NCBI RefSeq assembly: GCF_001824475.1 | Contig: NZ_MHXN01000031.1 | Location: 165,382 to 229,381 of the forward strand | Direction: 5' to 3' | DNA: 64,000 nt | DNA from: Phenylobacterium sp. RIFCSPHIGHO2_01_FULL_69_31 | GTDB taxonomy: Bacteria > Pseudomonadota > Alphaproteobacteria > Caulobacterales > Caulobacteraceae | Shown here: positions 18,448 to 26,509 of the stretch, one piece after another | Layout of the letters: every line of letters begins with the position of its first letter | How positions within the stretch are numbered: the first letter of the stretch is position 1 | The notes under the pieces: model-generated | Databases searched by the model: none | Seen by the model: only the letters and a program-made list of their open reading frames with translations | What the model was told of the DNA's origin: nothing | Made by a program: the position numbers and the translations under genes

Positions 18448-19449
18448 ATGACCGTCGCGCCCTCCGTCCTCGACCTCATCGGCAACACGCCGCTCCTGCG
18501 GCTGCGCCGCGCCAGCGAGATGACCGGGTGCGAGATCCTCGCCAAGGCCGAGTTCATGAACCCCGGCCAGTCGGTCAAGGACCGGGCCGCGCTCTACATC
18601 GTCCGCGACGCCGAACGGAAGGGCCTGCTGCGTCCGGGCGGCCGCATCGTCGAGGGCACGGCCGGCAATACGGGCATCGGCCTGGCCATGGTCGGCAAGG
18701 CGCTCGGCTACAAGTGCACCATCGTGATCCCCCGGACCCAGAGCCAGGAGAAGAAGGACGCCATCCGGCTCTACGGCGCCGAACTCGTTGAGGTGGACGC
18801 CGTCCCCTACTCCAACGAGATGAACTACGTGAAGTATTCCGGGCGCCTGGCGGCGGAACTTGACGCGAAGGAGCCGAGCGGCGCGGTCTGGGCCAACCAG
18901 TTCGACAATGTCGCGAACCGCGAGGCTCACGTCCGGGGGACCGGTCCCGAGATCTGGGCGCAGACCGAGGGCAAGGTCGACGCCTTCATCAGCGCCGTCG
19001 GCTCGGGCGGCACGCTGGCCGGCGTGGCGCAGGCCCTGCGCGAGCGGAATCCCAAGGTGAAGATCGGTCTGGCCGATCCCCACGGCGCCGCCCTCTACAA
19101 ATATTACACCGACGGCGAGCTGAAGGCCGAGGGCAGTTCGATCAGCGAGGGTATCGGCCAGGGCCGGATCACCGCCAACCTCACGGACCTCAAGGTCGAC
19201 CACGCCTACCGCATCTCGGACGAGGAGATGCTGCTGGCCATCTTCGATCTGATGGAATTCGAGGGCCTGGTGATGGGCGGCTCGACGGGGGTCAACGTCG
19301 CCGGCGCCATCCGAATGGCCCAGGATCTGGGTCCCGGCCACACCATCGTCACCGTACTTTGCGACCACGGCCAGCGGTATCAATCCAAGATCTACAACCC
19401 GCCTTTCCTGCGGGAGAAGGGCCTGCCGGTTCCCTCATGGCTGGAATAG
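18448..19449 (+). CDS. cysK: Cysteine synthase family protein (O-acetylserine sulfhydrylase type)
   Basis: 333 residues. PLP-lysine Lys44 in NPGQSVKDRAA, and the substrate loop EGTAGNTG (69-76), a variant of the usual EPTSGNTG; phosphate-binding GSGGT near 188. The protein forms L-cysteine from O-acetylserine and sulfide, or a closely related beta-replacement product; the loop variant means that CysK versus another beta-synthase is not fully certain. It overlaps the following sulfurtransferase by 13 nt, and a cystathionine beta-lyase lies nearby, making this a sulfur amino-acid neighbourhood. Confidence 0.88.
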   Translation: MTVAPSVLDLIGNTPLLRLRRASEMTGCEILAKAEFMNPGQSVKDRAALYIVRDAERKGLLRPGGRIVEGTAGNTGIGLAMVGKALGYKCTIVIPRTQSQEKKDAIRLYGAELVEVDAVPYSNEMNYVKYSGRLAAELDAKEPSGAVWANQFDNVANREAHVRGTGPEIWAQTEGKVDAFISAVGSGGTLAGVAQALRERNPKVKIGLADPHGAALYKYYTDGELKAEGSSISEGIGQGRITANLTDLKVDHAYRISDEEMLLAIFDLMEFEGLVMGGSTGVNVAGAIRMAQDLGPGHTIVTVLCDHGQRYQSKIYNPPFLREKGLPVPSWLE

Positions 19450-20279
19450 ACCCCCTCGTCTCCACCGATTGGCTCGCCGGGCGGCTGGGCGATCCCGGCC
19501 TGCGGGTGGTCGACGCCACCCTGCCCCTCGTTGGCCAGCCGGGGCACGGACGCGACACCTATCTGGCGGGCCATATCCCCGGCGCAGTGTTCTTCGACAT
19601 CAACGCCATCGCCGACCTCGGCACGGACCTGCCCCACATGCTGCCGACGCCGGAGGCGTTCGCCGAGGCCGCCGGCGCACTGGGGCTGGCGCGAGACTCC
19701 ACCATCGTCGTGTACGACGCCCACGGCATCTATTCGGCCCCGCGCGTGTGGTGGACCCTACGCGCCATGGGCTTTGCGGACGTCTTCGTCCTCGACGGCG
19801 GGCTCAGGAAATGGCGCGCCGAGGGTCGTCCGGTCGAAACCGACGTTCCCAGCCCCTCGCCGGTTTCGGTCACCCCCGACTCCAACGCGAGTCTCGTCAG
19901 GGACCTGAACGCCGTCGCGGGCATCCTTGCTGACAGCTCGGCCCAGGTGGTCGACGCCCGGTCCGCCGGCCGTTTCCGCGGCGAGGCGCCCGAGCCCCGC
20001 GCCAGCCTTCGCTCCGGCCACATGCCCGGCGCGCTGAACTTGCCGTTCGACCAGGTCGTTAACCCGGACGGGACGCTCAAGTCCGCCGCGGATCTCCGCC
20101 CGGTCTTCGCGCACGTCGATCTGGCCCGCCCCATCGTCACCACCTGTGGCTCCGGGGTGACCGCCTCGGTGCTGGCCCTGGCCCTGGCGCGCCTAGGGCG
20201 GTTCGACGTGGCCGTGTACGACGGCTCGTGGACCGAGTGGGGAGGCCGTTCCGACACCGCCGTGGTCGCGGGAGCCTGA
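19437..20279 (+). CDS. sseA: 3-mercaptopyruvate sulfurtransferase
   Basis: 280 residues, two rhodanese domains. The second holds the active loop with Cys237 in CGSGVTA, the loop typical of mercaptopyruvate sulfurtransferases rather than thiosulfate sulfurtransferases (CRxGxR/T). N-terminal motifs HIPGAVFFDIN and VYDAHG are also standard. The start ATG at 19437 lies inside the end of cysK (13-nt overlap), so coupling is likely. Its TGA stop is followed in the same frame, with no intervening stop, by an acetyltransferase reading frame that has no normal start codon. Confidence 0.93.
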   Translation: MAGIDPLVSTDWLAGRLGDPGLRVVDATLPLVGQPGHGRDTYLAGHIPGAVFFDINAIADLGTDLPHMLPTPEAFAEAAGALGLARDSTIVVYDAHGIYSAPRVWWTLRAMGFADVFVLDGGLRKWRAEGRPVETDVPSPSPVSVTPDSNASLVRDLNAVAGILADSSAQVVDARSAGRFRGEAPEPRASLRSGHMPGALNLPFDQVVNPDGTLKSAADLRPVFAHVDLARPIVTTCGSGVTASVLALALARLGRFDVAVYDGSWTEWGGRSDTAVVAGA

Positions 20280-20282
20280 CCC

Positions 20283-20780
20283 ATACAGATCCGCCTGGCC
20301 CGAGAGAGCGACCTTCCGCACCTGCCTGAGATCGAACGCTCGGCCGCCTCGGCGTTCGAGGGCCGCGACGTCCCTGCCTGGCTGCTCACCGACGCCTCGC
20401 CGACCGACGCCTGGCGACCCCACCTGGCGGCCGGCACGCTCTGGGTCGCCGAGATCGAGGATGCGCCCGTCGGCTACCTGGCCGGCCGCATCGATGATCA
20501 ACGCCTGCACATCGACGAGGTGGATGTCCTGCGCACGCATCAGGGCAAGGGCATCGGCCGAGGGCTGCTGGACACCGCTCGCGCCTACGCCCAAGCGCAG
20601 GGGCTTGCCGCCCTCAGCCTGACGACCTTCCGCAACGTGCCGTGGAACGCCCCCTTCTACGCCTCGTTCGGCTTCCGCGAATGGGACCCGGAGGACGCGC
20701 CCGCCAGCATCCGTCAGGCCCTCGCCTACGAGGCCGCCAAGGGGCTGGCCGACCGCTGCGCCATGATCATGGAGCTGTAG
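20283..20780 (+). CDS. GNAT-family N-acetyltransferase with no canonical start codon
   Basis: The frame from 20280 to the stop at 20780 encodes a full-length GNAT fold: IQIRLARESDLPHL start, VGYLAGRI and DEVDVLRTHQGKGIGRGLL (acetyl-CoA loop with QGKGIG), then NVPWNAPFYASFGF. Between the sseA TGA (20277-20279) and the GTG at 20520 there is no ATG, GTG or TTG in this frame, and the GTG would delete the first half of the domain. Translation must therefore begin at a rare codon (ATA 20283, ATC 20289 or CTG 20295), or arise by readthrough of the sseA stop, which is in the same frame; otherwise it is a decaying gene or sequencing error. Start given is the ATA. Confidence 0.7.
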   Translation: MQIRLARESDLPHLPEIERSAASAFEGRDVPAWLLTDASPTDAWRPHLAAGTLWVAEIEDAPVGYLAGRIDDQRLHIDEVDVLRTHQGKGIGRGLLDTARAYAQAQGLAALSLTTFRNVPWNAPFYASFGFREWDPEDAPASIRQALAYEAAKGLADRCAMIMEL

Positions 20781-20788
20781 CGGCGCGG

Positions 20789-21892
20789 TCACCGCATGGG
20801 TGGCGCATACATCAGCCCGGGCGCCGGCGCGTTCCACAGGGCGTTGAGGCCGCGGTCCAGTCGCAGGGCCGAGTCCTGGCCCAGGTCGCGGCGGAAGATC
20901 TCGTGATAGGCGCCGACCTGCCGGATCACCTGGAACGCCCAGTCGGCCTTCAGGCCCAGCAGGGCGCCGAGGTCGCCCTCCACACCCAGCAGCCGGCGCG
21001 TCTCCGGGTCTGTGGCCGTCTCGCGAGCCTGCTCCACCGTGCGCGCGCTCAACCCCAGTTCCTCGCCCAGCAGCGTTGCATAGACCGTCCAGCGCACGAT
21101 ATCGGCCCACACGGGATCGTCCTGGCGCACCACGGGCCCGAGCGGCTCCTTCGAGATCACATCGGGCAGGATCACATGCCCATTGGGGTTGCTCAGCAGC
21201 GAGCGCGATGCGGCCAGCGCCGAGATGTCGGCGGTGAAGACGTCGCAGCTTTCGGCCTCGTACAACTGGCGGGCCTTCTCCTCCGTGGCAGCCACTACGG
21301 CGCGGTACTTTAGGCCGCGGACGCGGAAGTAGTCCTCGACGTTGCCCGCGCTGGCGGTGCCCTCCTGCACGCAGACGCGCGCGCCGTTCAGCTCCTCGGC
21401 GCTGGCCAGGCCCATCGACCGCGGCGCCAGGAACCCCTGGCCGTCGTAGTAGGTGACGACCGGGAAGGTCACGCCCAGGCCGACCTCGCGCGCGAAAGTC
21501 TGGGAGGTGTTGCGCGACAGCAGGTCCAATTGGCCCTTCTGCAGGGCGCCGAAGCGGTCCTGCGCGCCGATGACGGTGAACCGCACCTTGGTGGCGTCGC
21601 CCAACGTCGCGGCCGCCACGGCGCGGCAGACATCCACGTCGAAGCCGCGCCACGCTCCGCGCGCGTCCCGCAAGGCAAAGCCCGGCAGGCCCTCATGGAC
21701 GCCGCAGGCGACGTAGCCGCGCGCCTTCACAGCCTTCAGCGTCGGACTCTCGGCCGGCTCGTATCCGGCCTGTGCCGATCGGGCCTTGACGGCCGGCGCG
21801 GCCTCCGGAGCCTTGGTCTCTGGCGCGGGCGGCCGGCTGCATGCGCTTAGGAACGCTATCGCCGCCGCGATCGCCGTGAGGCGCCGGATCAT
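20789..21892 (-). CDS. Amino-acid ABC transporter substrate-binding lipoprotein
   Basis: 367 residues. Type II signal peptide with lipobox FLSAC (lipidated Cys18), then an SBP family 3 domain: VKARGYVACGVHEGLPGFALRDARGAWRGFDVDVCRAVAAA and YDGQGFLAPRS match general L-amino-acid binding proteins (AapJ/BztA type). Those are normally soluble periplasmic proteins encoded with permease and ATPase genes; here it is a lipoprotein with no transporter genes alongside, so it may serve a distant permease or act as a sensor. The start is supported by AAGGGAG 6 nt upstream. It is divergent from metC. Confidence 0.88.
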   Translation of the reverse strand: MIRRLTAIAAAIAFLSACSRPPAPETKAPEAAPAVKARSAQAGYEPAESPTLKAVKARGYVACGVHEGLPGFALRDARGAWRGFDVDVCRAVAAATLGDATKVRFTVIGAQDRFGALQKGQLDLLSRNTSQTFAREVGLGVTFPVVTYYDGQGFLAPRSMGLASAEELNGARVCVQEGTASAGNVEDYFRVRGLKYRAVVAATEEKARQLYEAESCDVFTADISALAASRSLLSNPNGHVILPDVISKEPLGPVVRQDDPVWADIVRWTVYATLLGEELGLSARTVEQARETATDPETRRLLGVEGDLGALLGLKADWAFQVIRQVGAYHEIFRRDLGQDSALRLDRGLNALWNAPAPGLMYAPPMR

Positions 21893-21929
21893 CGCTGCTC
21901 CCTTGAAACGCTGAAGGGCTTGGGGCTCT

Positions 21930-21945
21930 AAGTGCCTTGGCACTT
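21930..21945. repeat. Perfect inverted repeat in the shared SBP/metC upstream region
   Basis: AAGTGCC-TT-GGCACTT, arms of 7 bp with a 2-bp centre, lies 37 bp from the lipoprotein start and 31 bp from the metC start. This shape and place suit a dimeric regulator controlling both divergent genes; the regulator is unknown. Confidence 0.5.
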
Positions 21946-21976
21946 TCGCCAGCGTCGCCCGGACCCGCAACCCCGC

Positions 21977-23140
21977 ATGTCGGATGAGACTCGCCTGATC
22001 CACGCCGGCAAGACCGGCGGCGCGCTCGCCAAGACCGTCGGGCCGCCGATCCAGAAGGGTTCGACCGTGCTGCTGCCCAATGCGGAGGCGCTCTACGACG
22101 ACGCCAACCACGTGACTTATGGCCGCGGCGGCCTGGCGGCCCAGGCGTGCCTGCAGGAAGCCCTGGCCGTCCTGGAAGGCGCGGTGGGCGTGTCGCTTTA
22201 TCCGTCGGGCATCGCGGCGATCTCGGGCGCGCTCATGGCCCTGCTGAAGGCGGGCGACGAGATCCTGGTCGTCGACAACGTCTACAAGCCCGTCCGCCGG
22301 TTCTGCGACCAGGTGCTCAAGCGGTTCGGCGTGACGGTGATCTATTTCGATCCGCACACCCCGCCCGAGACCCTGGTCACCACAGCCTCCGACGCCGTGC
22401 GCCTGATCCTTCTGGAAAGCCCCGGCTCGCTGTCCTTCGAGATGCAGGACGTGCCCCGCATCGCCGAACTGGCGCGCGAGCGGGGCATCCTGACCGCCAT
22501 CGACAACACCTGGGCGGCGGGGCTCCTGTTCAAGCCGCTCGCCCACGGCGTCGACCTGTCCATCCAGGCGCTGACCAAGTATGTGGGCGGTCACTCGGAC
22601 GTGTTCATGGGGTCCGTGGCCGCCCGCGACCCCGCCCTGGTGCGCAAGCTGGTCGACGGCGTCCATCACATGGGCTGGGCCGTCTCCGGCGAGGAGGCGT
22701 ACGCGATCCTCCGCGGCCTTCGCACCCTGCCCACACGCATGGCCCGCCACGCCGACAGCGGCCTGACCGTCGCCCGCTGGTTGGGCGACCAGCCGGAAGT
22801 CCGCCAAGTCCTGCACCCGGGCCTGCCGAGCTTTTCCGACCACGCGCTGTGGGCGCGCGACTTCACGGGCGCCTGCGGGCTGTTCGGCTTCGTCCTGCGG
22901 CCTGCGCCCGAGGCGGCGGTCAACGCCTTCCTCGACGCCCTCAAGCTGTTCGGTCTGGGCTTCTCCTGGGGCGGATTCGAGAGCCTGGCCATCTCCTGCG
23001 ATCCGCAGCTCCACGTCCGGCGGTTCGCAACCGACTACGGCGGTCCGCTGATGCGCCTGCACGTGGGCCTCGAGGACCCTGAAGACCTGATCGCCGATCT
23101 ACGCCGCGGCCTGGACGCCTACGCCAAACTCGCCGACTGA
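21977..23140 (+). CDS. metC: Cystathionine beta-lyase
   Basis: 387 residues. Cys/Met metabolism PLP enzyme: SLYPSGIAAISGALMALL, DNTWAAGLLFKPL and PLP-lysine Lys201 in TKYVGGHSD. The WAAG and VGGHSD versions are typical of the MetC branch, which cleaves cystathionine to homocysteine, pyruvate and ammonia. The ATG before SDETRLIHAGK is the start; a longer version (from 21932) adds residues unlike the family. It is divergent from the substrate-binding lipoprotein with a palindrome between them. Confidence 0.92.
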   Translation: MSDETRLIHAGKTGGALAKTVGPPIQKGSTVLLPNAEALYDDANHVTYGRGGLAAQACLQEALAVLEGAVGVSLYPSGIAAISGALMALLKAGDEILVVDNVYKPVRRFCDQVLKRFGVTVIYFDPHTPPETLVTTASDAVRLILLESPGSLSFEMQDVPRIAELARERGILTAIDNTWAAGLLFKPLAHGVDLSIQALTKYVGGHSDVFMGSVAARDPALVRKLVDGVHHMGWAVSGEEAYAILRGLRTLPTRMARHADSGLTVARWLGDQPEVRQVLHPGLPSFSDHALWARDFTGACGLFGFVLRPAPEAAVNAFLDALKLFGLGFSWGGFESLAISCDPQLHVRRFATDYGGPLMRLHVGLEDPEDLIADLRRGLDAYAKLAD

Positions 23141-23142
23141 GC

Positions 23143-23167
23143 GGAACCCCTGGGTCCCTCCCGCGCT
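23143..23167 (+). promoter_or_regulatory. Candidate EcfG/SigT-type general-stress promoter
   Basis: GGAAC (23143-23147), 16-bp spacer, then CGCT (23164-23167), one mismatch from the alphaproteobacterial EcfG consensus GGAAC-N16/17-CGTT. The predicted start of transcription would lie about 20 nt before the ATG of a stress-type SDR. A 6-bp inverted repeat (TTGCTG/CAGCAA, 23167-23184) abuts the ribosome site. Confidence 0.35.
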
Positions 23168-23194
23168 TGCTGGCCGAGCAGCAAGGAGAGCGTG

Positions 23195-24181
23195 ATGACT
23201 GGCGCGCAGCAAGGCTTCGAGGACCGCGCCGAGCGCGTGGCCGACGACGAGCGGAAGATCCAGAAGGAGATCGAGGCGAAGGAGAAGCGGTCCTTCAAGG
23301 CTGACGACGATGCGCCGCCCCAGACCGGCGCCCGCGCCTACCCCGTGCCGCCGCTGCCGGGGAAGCACCTGGAAAAGCCGGGGGTCGAGGCCGACCTCAC
23401 CCTGAAGCCGATGTGGGACGCCCCGTTCTACAAGGGCTCCGAGAAGCTCAAGGGCAAGGTCGCCCTGATCACCGGCGGCGACTCCGGCATCGGCCGGGCG
23501 GTGGCCGTGCTGTTCGCGCGCGAAGGCTGCGACGTCGCGATCGCCTATCTCGAGGAGGAGGAGGACGCCGAGGCCACGAAGGCCGCCGTGGAGAAGGAAG
23601 GGCGCAAGGCGATACTCATCCCCGGGGATGTGGCCGATCCCGAATATGCCGAGGCCGCGGTGGCAAAGACCATCGAGGCTCTCGGCGGTCTGGACATCCT
23701 GGTGAACAACGCGGCCTTCCAGGAACACGCAAAGTCCATCGAAGACCTGACCTACGAGCACTTCGACCGCACTCTGAAGACGAACCTCTACGGCTATTTC
23801 AACATGGCCAAGGCCGCCGCGCCCCACCTGAAGCCGGGCTCGGCGATCATCAACACCGGGTCGGTCACCGGGCTGGAGGGCTCGAAGGAACTCCTGGACT
23901 ATTCGATGACCAAGGGCGGGATCCACGCCTTCACACGGTCGCTTGCGGGGTCGCTGATCAAGAAGGGGGTTCGCGTCAACGCCGTGGCGCCCGGCCCCGT
24001 CTGGACGCCGCTGAACCCCGCCGACAAGTCGGGGGATGAGCTTCAGCAGTTCGGCGCCAAGACGCCCATGGGCCGCCCGGCCCAGCCGGAGGAGATCGCG
24101 CCGGCCTTCGTGTTCCTGGCGTCGCCGCAGACCTCCAGCTACATCACCGGCGAGATCCTGCCGATCGTCGGCGGGTACTAG
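23195..24181 (+). CDS. SDR family oxidoreductase, general-stress type with N-terminal extension
   Basis: 328 residues. A charged, coiled N-terminal extension (1-80, with RKIQKEIEAKEKR) and the PFYKGSEKLKGKVALITG entry precede a classical SDR: TGGDSGIG (93-100), NNAAFQEH, Ser223, Tyr236 and Lys240 (YSMTK). The closest described relatives are the stress-induced E. coli YghA and B. subtilis YdaD/YhdF group, whose substrates are poorly known. The ATG at 23195 sits 6 nt after AAGGAG; a GTG three bases upstream is possible. A possible general-stress promoter precedes it. Confidence 0.9.
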   Translation: MTGAQQGFEDRAERVADDERKIQKEIEAKEKRSFKADDDAPPQTGARAYPVPPLPGKHLEKPGVEADLTLKPMWDAPFYKGSEKLKGKVALITGGDSGIGRAVAVLFAREGCDVAIAYLEEEEDAEATKAAVEKEGRKAILIPGDVADPEYAEAAVAKTIEALGGLDILVNNAAFQEHAKSIEDLTYEHFDRTLKTNLYGYFNMAKAAAPHLKPGSAIINTGSVTGLEGSKELLDYSMTKGGIHAFTRSLAGSLIKKGVRVNAVAPGPVWTPLNPADKSGDELQQFGAKTPMGRPAQPEEIAPAFVFLASPQTSSYITGEILPIVGGY

Positions 24182-24198
24182 GGCGCGCTGGGGAACGC

Positions 24199-25056
24199 TT
24201 GGACGACTGGTTGGCGGAATTCATCGCCGAAGAGCGCCTGCCGGAAACCTTCCAGTCGACGTTCGACGAGGTCTGCCGCCCACTCGCCGACCGCTGCGTC
24301 GACTGGCGCGCCGACTTCGGGCGCACGGCGGTCGTCGGTCTCTGCGGCGCGCAGGGTTCGGGCAAGTCGACCGTGGCGGCGGCGACGGAGCGCTATCTCA
24401 ACCGCAACGGTCTGAAGACGGTCGCGATCTCCCTGGACGACTTCTACCTCGGCCGCGAAGCCCGCGCTTGGCTCGCCGCCAAAGTCCACCGCCTGCTCCA
24501 GGTCCGCGGGCCGCCCGGCACCCACGACGTGGCCCTGGCCTGTGCTGTGGTCGATCACCTCCGCGGCCAGGGGACGACGCCCCTGCCCGCCTTCGACAAG
24601 GCCACGGACGAACGCCAGCCCAAGAGCCGCTGGCGCACGATCGAGGGGCCGGCCGACGTGGTGATCCTAGAGGGCTGGTGCGTCGGCGCCCGACCGGAGC
24701 CCGCGGAACGGCTGACGCAGCCCGCCAACGGCCTGGAGCGGCGCGACGATCCCACCCGCGCCTGGCGAGGCTATGTGAACCGCCAGCTCGCTGAGCACTA
24801 TCAGGCGCTCTTTGGCCGGCTGGACCGGCTGGTCCTCCTCCAGGCGCCCAGCTTCCACGTGGTCCGCGGCTGGCGCGTGGAGCAGGAGGCGAAGCTGCGC
24901 GCCCGCACCGGGGGCGGCATGTCCGACGGCGAGGTGGGCCGGTTCGTGCAGTACTACGAGCGGCTCACGCGCTGGATCCTGGCCGAGATGCCGGAGCGGG
25001 CCGACTGGGTGGTGCCGCTCAATCCCGACCGGACGCCGGTCCCTTTGACGACCTGA
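24199..25056 (+). CDS. P-loop kinase of the D-glycerate 3-kinase/uridine kinase-like family
   Basis: 285 residues from a TTG start (no in-frame ATG nearby); preceded by GGGGAA and only 17 bp after the SDR stop. Walker A GAQGSGKST (50-58), then SLDDFYLG, PPGTHD and the VVILEGWCVG strand are characteristic of the plant-type glycerate kinase (GLYK)/YfhM-like group, which phosphorylates D-glycerate or a related small acid. The exact substrate is not set by the sequence. Its last 38 nt overlap the end of a convergent pseudouridine synthase gene. Confidence 0.82.
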   Translation: MDDWLAEFIAEERLPETFQSTFDEVCRPLADRCVDWRADFGRTAVVGLCGAQGSGKSTVAAATERYLNRNGLKTVAISLDDFYLGREARAWLAAKVHRLLQVRGPPGTHDVALACAVVDHLRGQGTTPLPAFDKATDERQPKSRWRTIEGPADVVILEGWCVGARPEPAERLTQPANGLERRDDPTRAWRGYVNRQLAEHYQALFGRLDRLVLLQAPSFHVVRGWRVEQEAKLRARTGGGMSDGEVGRFVQYYERLTRWILAEMPERADWVVPLNPDRTPVPLTT

Positions 25057-25804
25057 TCATCGCCTCGCGCTCGGCGGCCGTCATGACCCGCCACCGACCC
25101 TCCGGCAGATCGCCCAGCTGAAGCGGCCCGATCCGGATGCGCTTCAGGTCCATCACCCGCAGGCCGACCAGCTCGCACATGCGTCGGATCTGGCGATTGC
25201 GGCCCTCGGTGAGCACGAAGCGCAGGACCTGACCCTGGATCACGCTCACCTTGGCCGGGCGCAGCTTGCGGCCGTCCAGCTCCAGGCCGTGGCGCAGGCG
25301 GTCCAGCGTCAGCTCGTCGATGCGCCCGGCGACGCGGACGACGTATTCCTTGTCCAGCTCCGACTGCGGCCCGATCACGGCCTTGGCCAGCACGCCGTCG
25401 TTGGACAGGATCAGCAGGCCGTGGCTGTCCAGGTCCAGCCGACCTAAAGGCGGCAGGCTCATCTTCGCGTCGGGTATCGTGGCGCTCTCGCCCACCAACG
25501 CCTGCCGCGTCAGCAGGCGCACCGCCGGCGTATAGCCCGGCTCCGGCTGGCCCGAGACGTAGCCGGTCGGCTTGTTCAGGACGGCGGTGAAGCCTTCCAG
25601 CCGTCCCTCGGCCTTGTCCGTAAGCGTCAGGGTCTGGCCGGGCTGGATCTTGCGGCCCGCGTCCTCCACCCGCTCCCCGTCGATATAGACCAGCCCCTCG
25701 CCGATCAGCGCCTCGGCCTCGCGCCGCGAACACACGCCGCTCTGCGCCAGCCACTTGTTCACGCGCTGCGGCTCGGCTTCGTCGTAGGTCTTTGTCCAGG
25801 CCAT
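25019..25804 (-). CDS. rRNA pseudouridine synthase (RsuA/RluB/RluF family)
   Basis: 261 residues. N-terminal S4 RNA-binding domain (about 14-60: RVNKWLAQSGVCSRREAEALI), then the catalytic domain with Asp124 in GRLDLDSHGLL and the C-terminal EGRNRQIRRMCE motif. NKPTGYVSG and RQIRRMCE favour the RluB/RluF side of the family, which modifies 23S rRNA; the exact uridine cannot be assigned. It converges on the P-loop kinase gene, the two coding ends overlapping by 38 nt. Confidence 0.9.
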   Translation of the reverse strand: MAWTKTYDEAEPQRVNKWLAQSGVCSRREAEALIGEGLVYIDGERVEDAGRKIQPGQTLTLTDKAEGRLEGFTAVLNKPTGYVSGQPEPGYTPAVRLLTRQALVGESATIPDAKMSLPPLGRLDLDSHGLLILSNDGVLAKAVIGPQSELDKEYVVRVAGRIDELTLDRLRHGLELDGRKLRPAKVSVIQGQVLRFVLTEGRNRQIRRMCELVGLRVMDLKRIRIGPLQLGDLPEGRWRVMTAAEREAMIRSSKGPASGRD

Positions 25805-25930
25805 GAAGGGCTGCTTACACGGCCGCGGCGGCGGCGAACATGGCGGAGAGATGTGGCGTGTCCCGCTTGGCGGCGCGATCGCAATAGCTAAAGTTGCGGT
25901 GCGTCAGTTCGCGAGATGGAGGAGCCCGGC

Positions 25931-26401
25931 GTGTCCGAAGCCAGGGAGCCGGAGGCGACCCTCAAGCGCAGCCTCGAATATCTCCAGCTCAAGATGCAAT
26001 CCCATGCGGAGGCCTGGGGCCTCGGCTCCGCCGAACGGTGGGATATCGACATGGATCAGGGCCTGATCTGGTTCACACAGCCCGAAGTGCGCGTCACGGC
26101 TAAGGTGCAGGTTATCGGCACGCACCATGCGAGCGACGCGTCGTGGCTGTGGGCCTGGGACCATCCCTCTGTGGAGGAGCCGCTCTTCCGCGACGCCCTC
26201 CTCGTGGAAGCGTTCGGCCGAAAATACGGCCTCTACCGGTACGTGACGCGCAGTATTCGCTGCACGAGAGACGAAGCCTGGCAGTTCACGGCCCTCGCCT
26301 GCCACCTTGCGCAAGCGTCCGGGGCCTATTGTGGCTTGGCCAGCGGGGATACGGCCATCTACGTGACATTCCACGACGCGGCGATCGAGCGTCTGGGCTG
26401 A
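25931..26401 (+). CDS. DUF6882-like protein
   Basis: 156 residues from the GTG at 25931, chosen because GGAGGAG lies 6 nt before it; an ATG at 25916 overlaps that ribosome site itself. No signal peptide or membrane segment. The order W-x-I-D-M-D..LIWF, VQVIGTHH..SWLWAWDHPS, and a C-terminal W-Q-F-TALAC..GAYCG follows DUF6882, a small uncharacterised domain found in scattered bacterial proteins. Divergent from the pseudouridine synthase gene; 19 bp before a tRNA-Arg on the other strand. Confidence 0.7.
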   Translation: MSEAREPEATLKRSLEYLQLKMQSHAEAWGLGSAERWDIDMDQGLIWFTQPEVRVTAKVQVIGTHHASDASWLWAWDHPSVEEPLFRDALLVEAFGRKYGLYRYVTRSIRCTRDEAWQFTALACHLAQASGAYCGLASGDTAIYVTFHDAAIERLG

Positions 26402-26420
26402 CGCTGCCACACTTTGCGGA

Positions 26421-26497
26421 TGGCGCGCCCGGCAGGACTCGAACCTGCAACCGTCCGCTTAGAAGGCGGATGCTCTATCCGGTTGAGCTACGGGCGC
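26421..26497 (-). tRNA. tRNA-Arg (anticodon TCT)
   Basis: Read on the minus strand: acceptor GCGCCCG pairs with CGGGCGC, discriminator G, and the CCA is encoded. The D-arm (AGCTCAACCGGATAGAGC), anticodon stem TCCGC/GCGGA with loop CTTCTAA giving anticodon TCT, and T-loop GTTCGAGTC are all present. It decodes AGA/AGG, rare codons in such a GC-rich genome. Confidence 0.97.
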
Positions 26498-26509
26498 TCA
26501 GGCGAGACC

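Noticed and set aside
17080..19383. Very long minus-strand open frame (over 760 codons) opposite cfa and cysK
   Set aside because: GC-rich third positions keep antisense frames open; the plus-strand genes are clear family members and the antisense protein resembles nothing.
21893..21976. SAM riboswitch upstream of metC
   Set aside because: The region is only 84 bp, shared with a divergent gene, and shows just one short palindrome.
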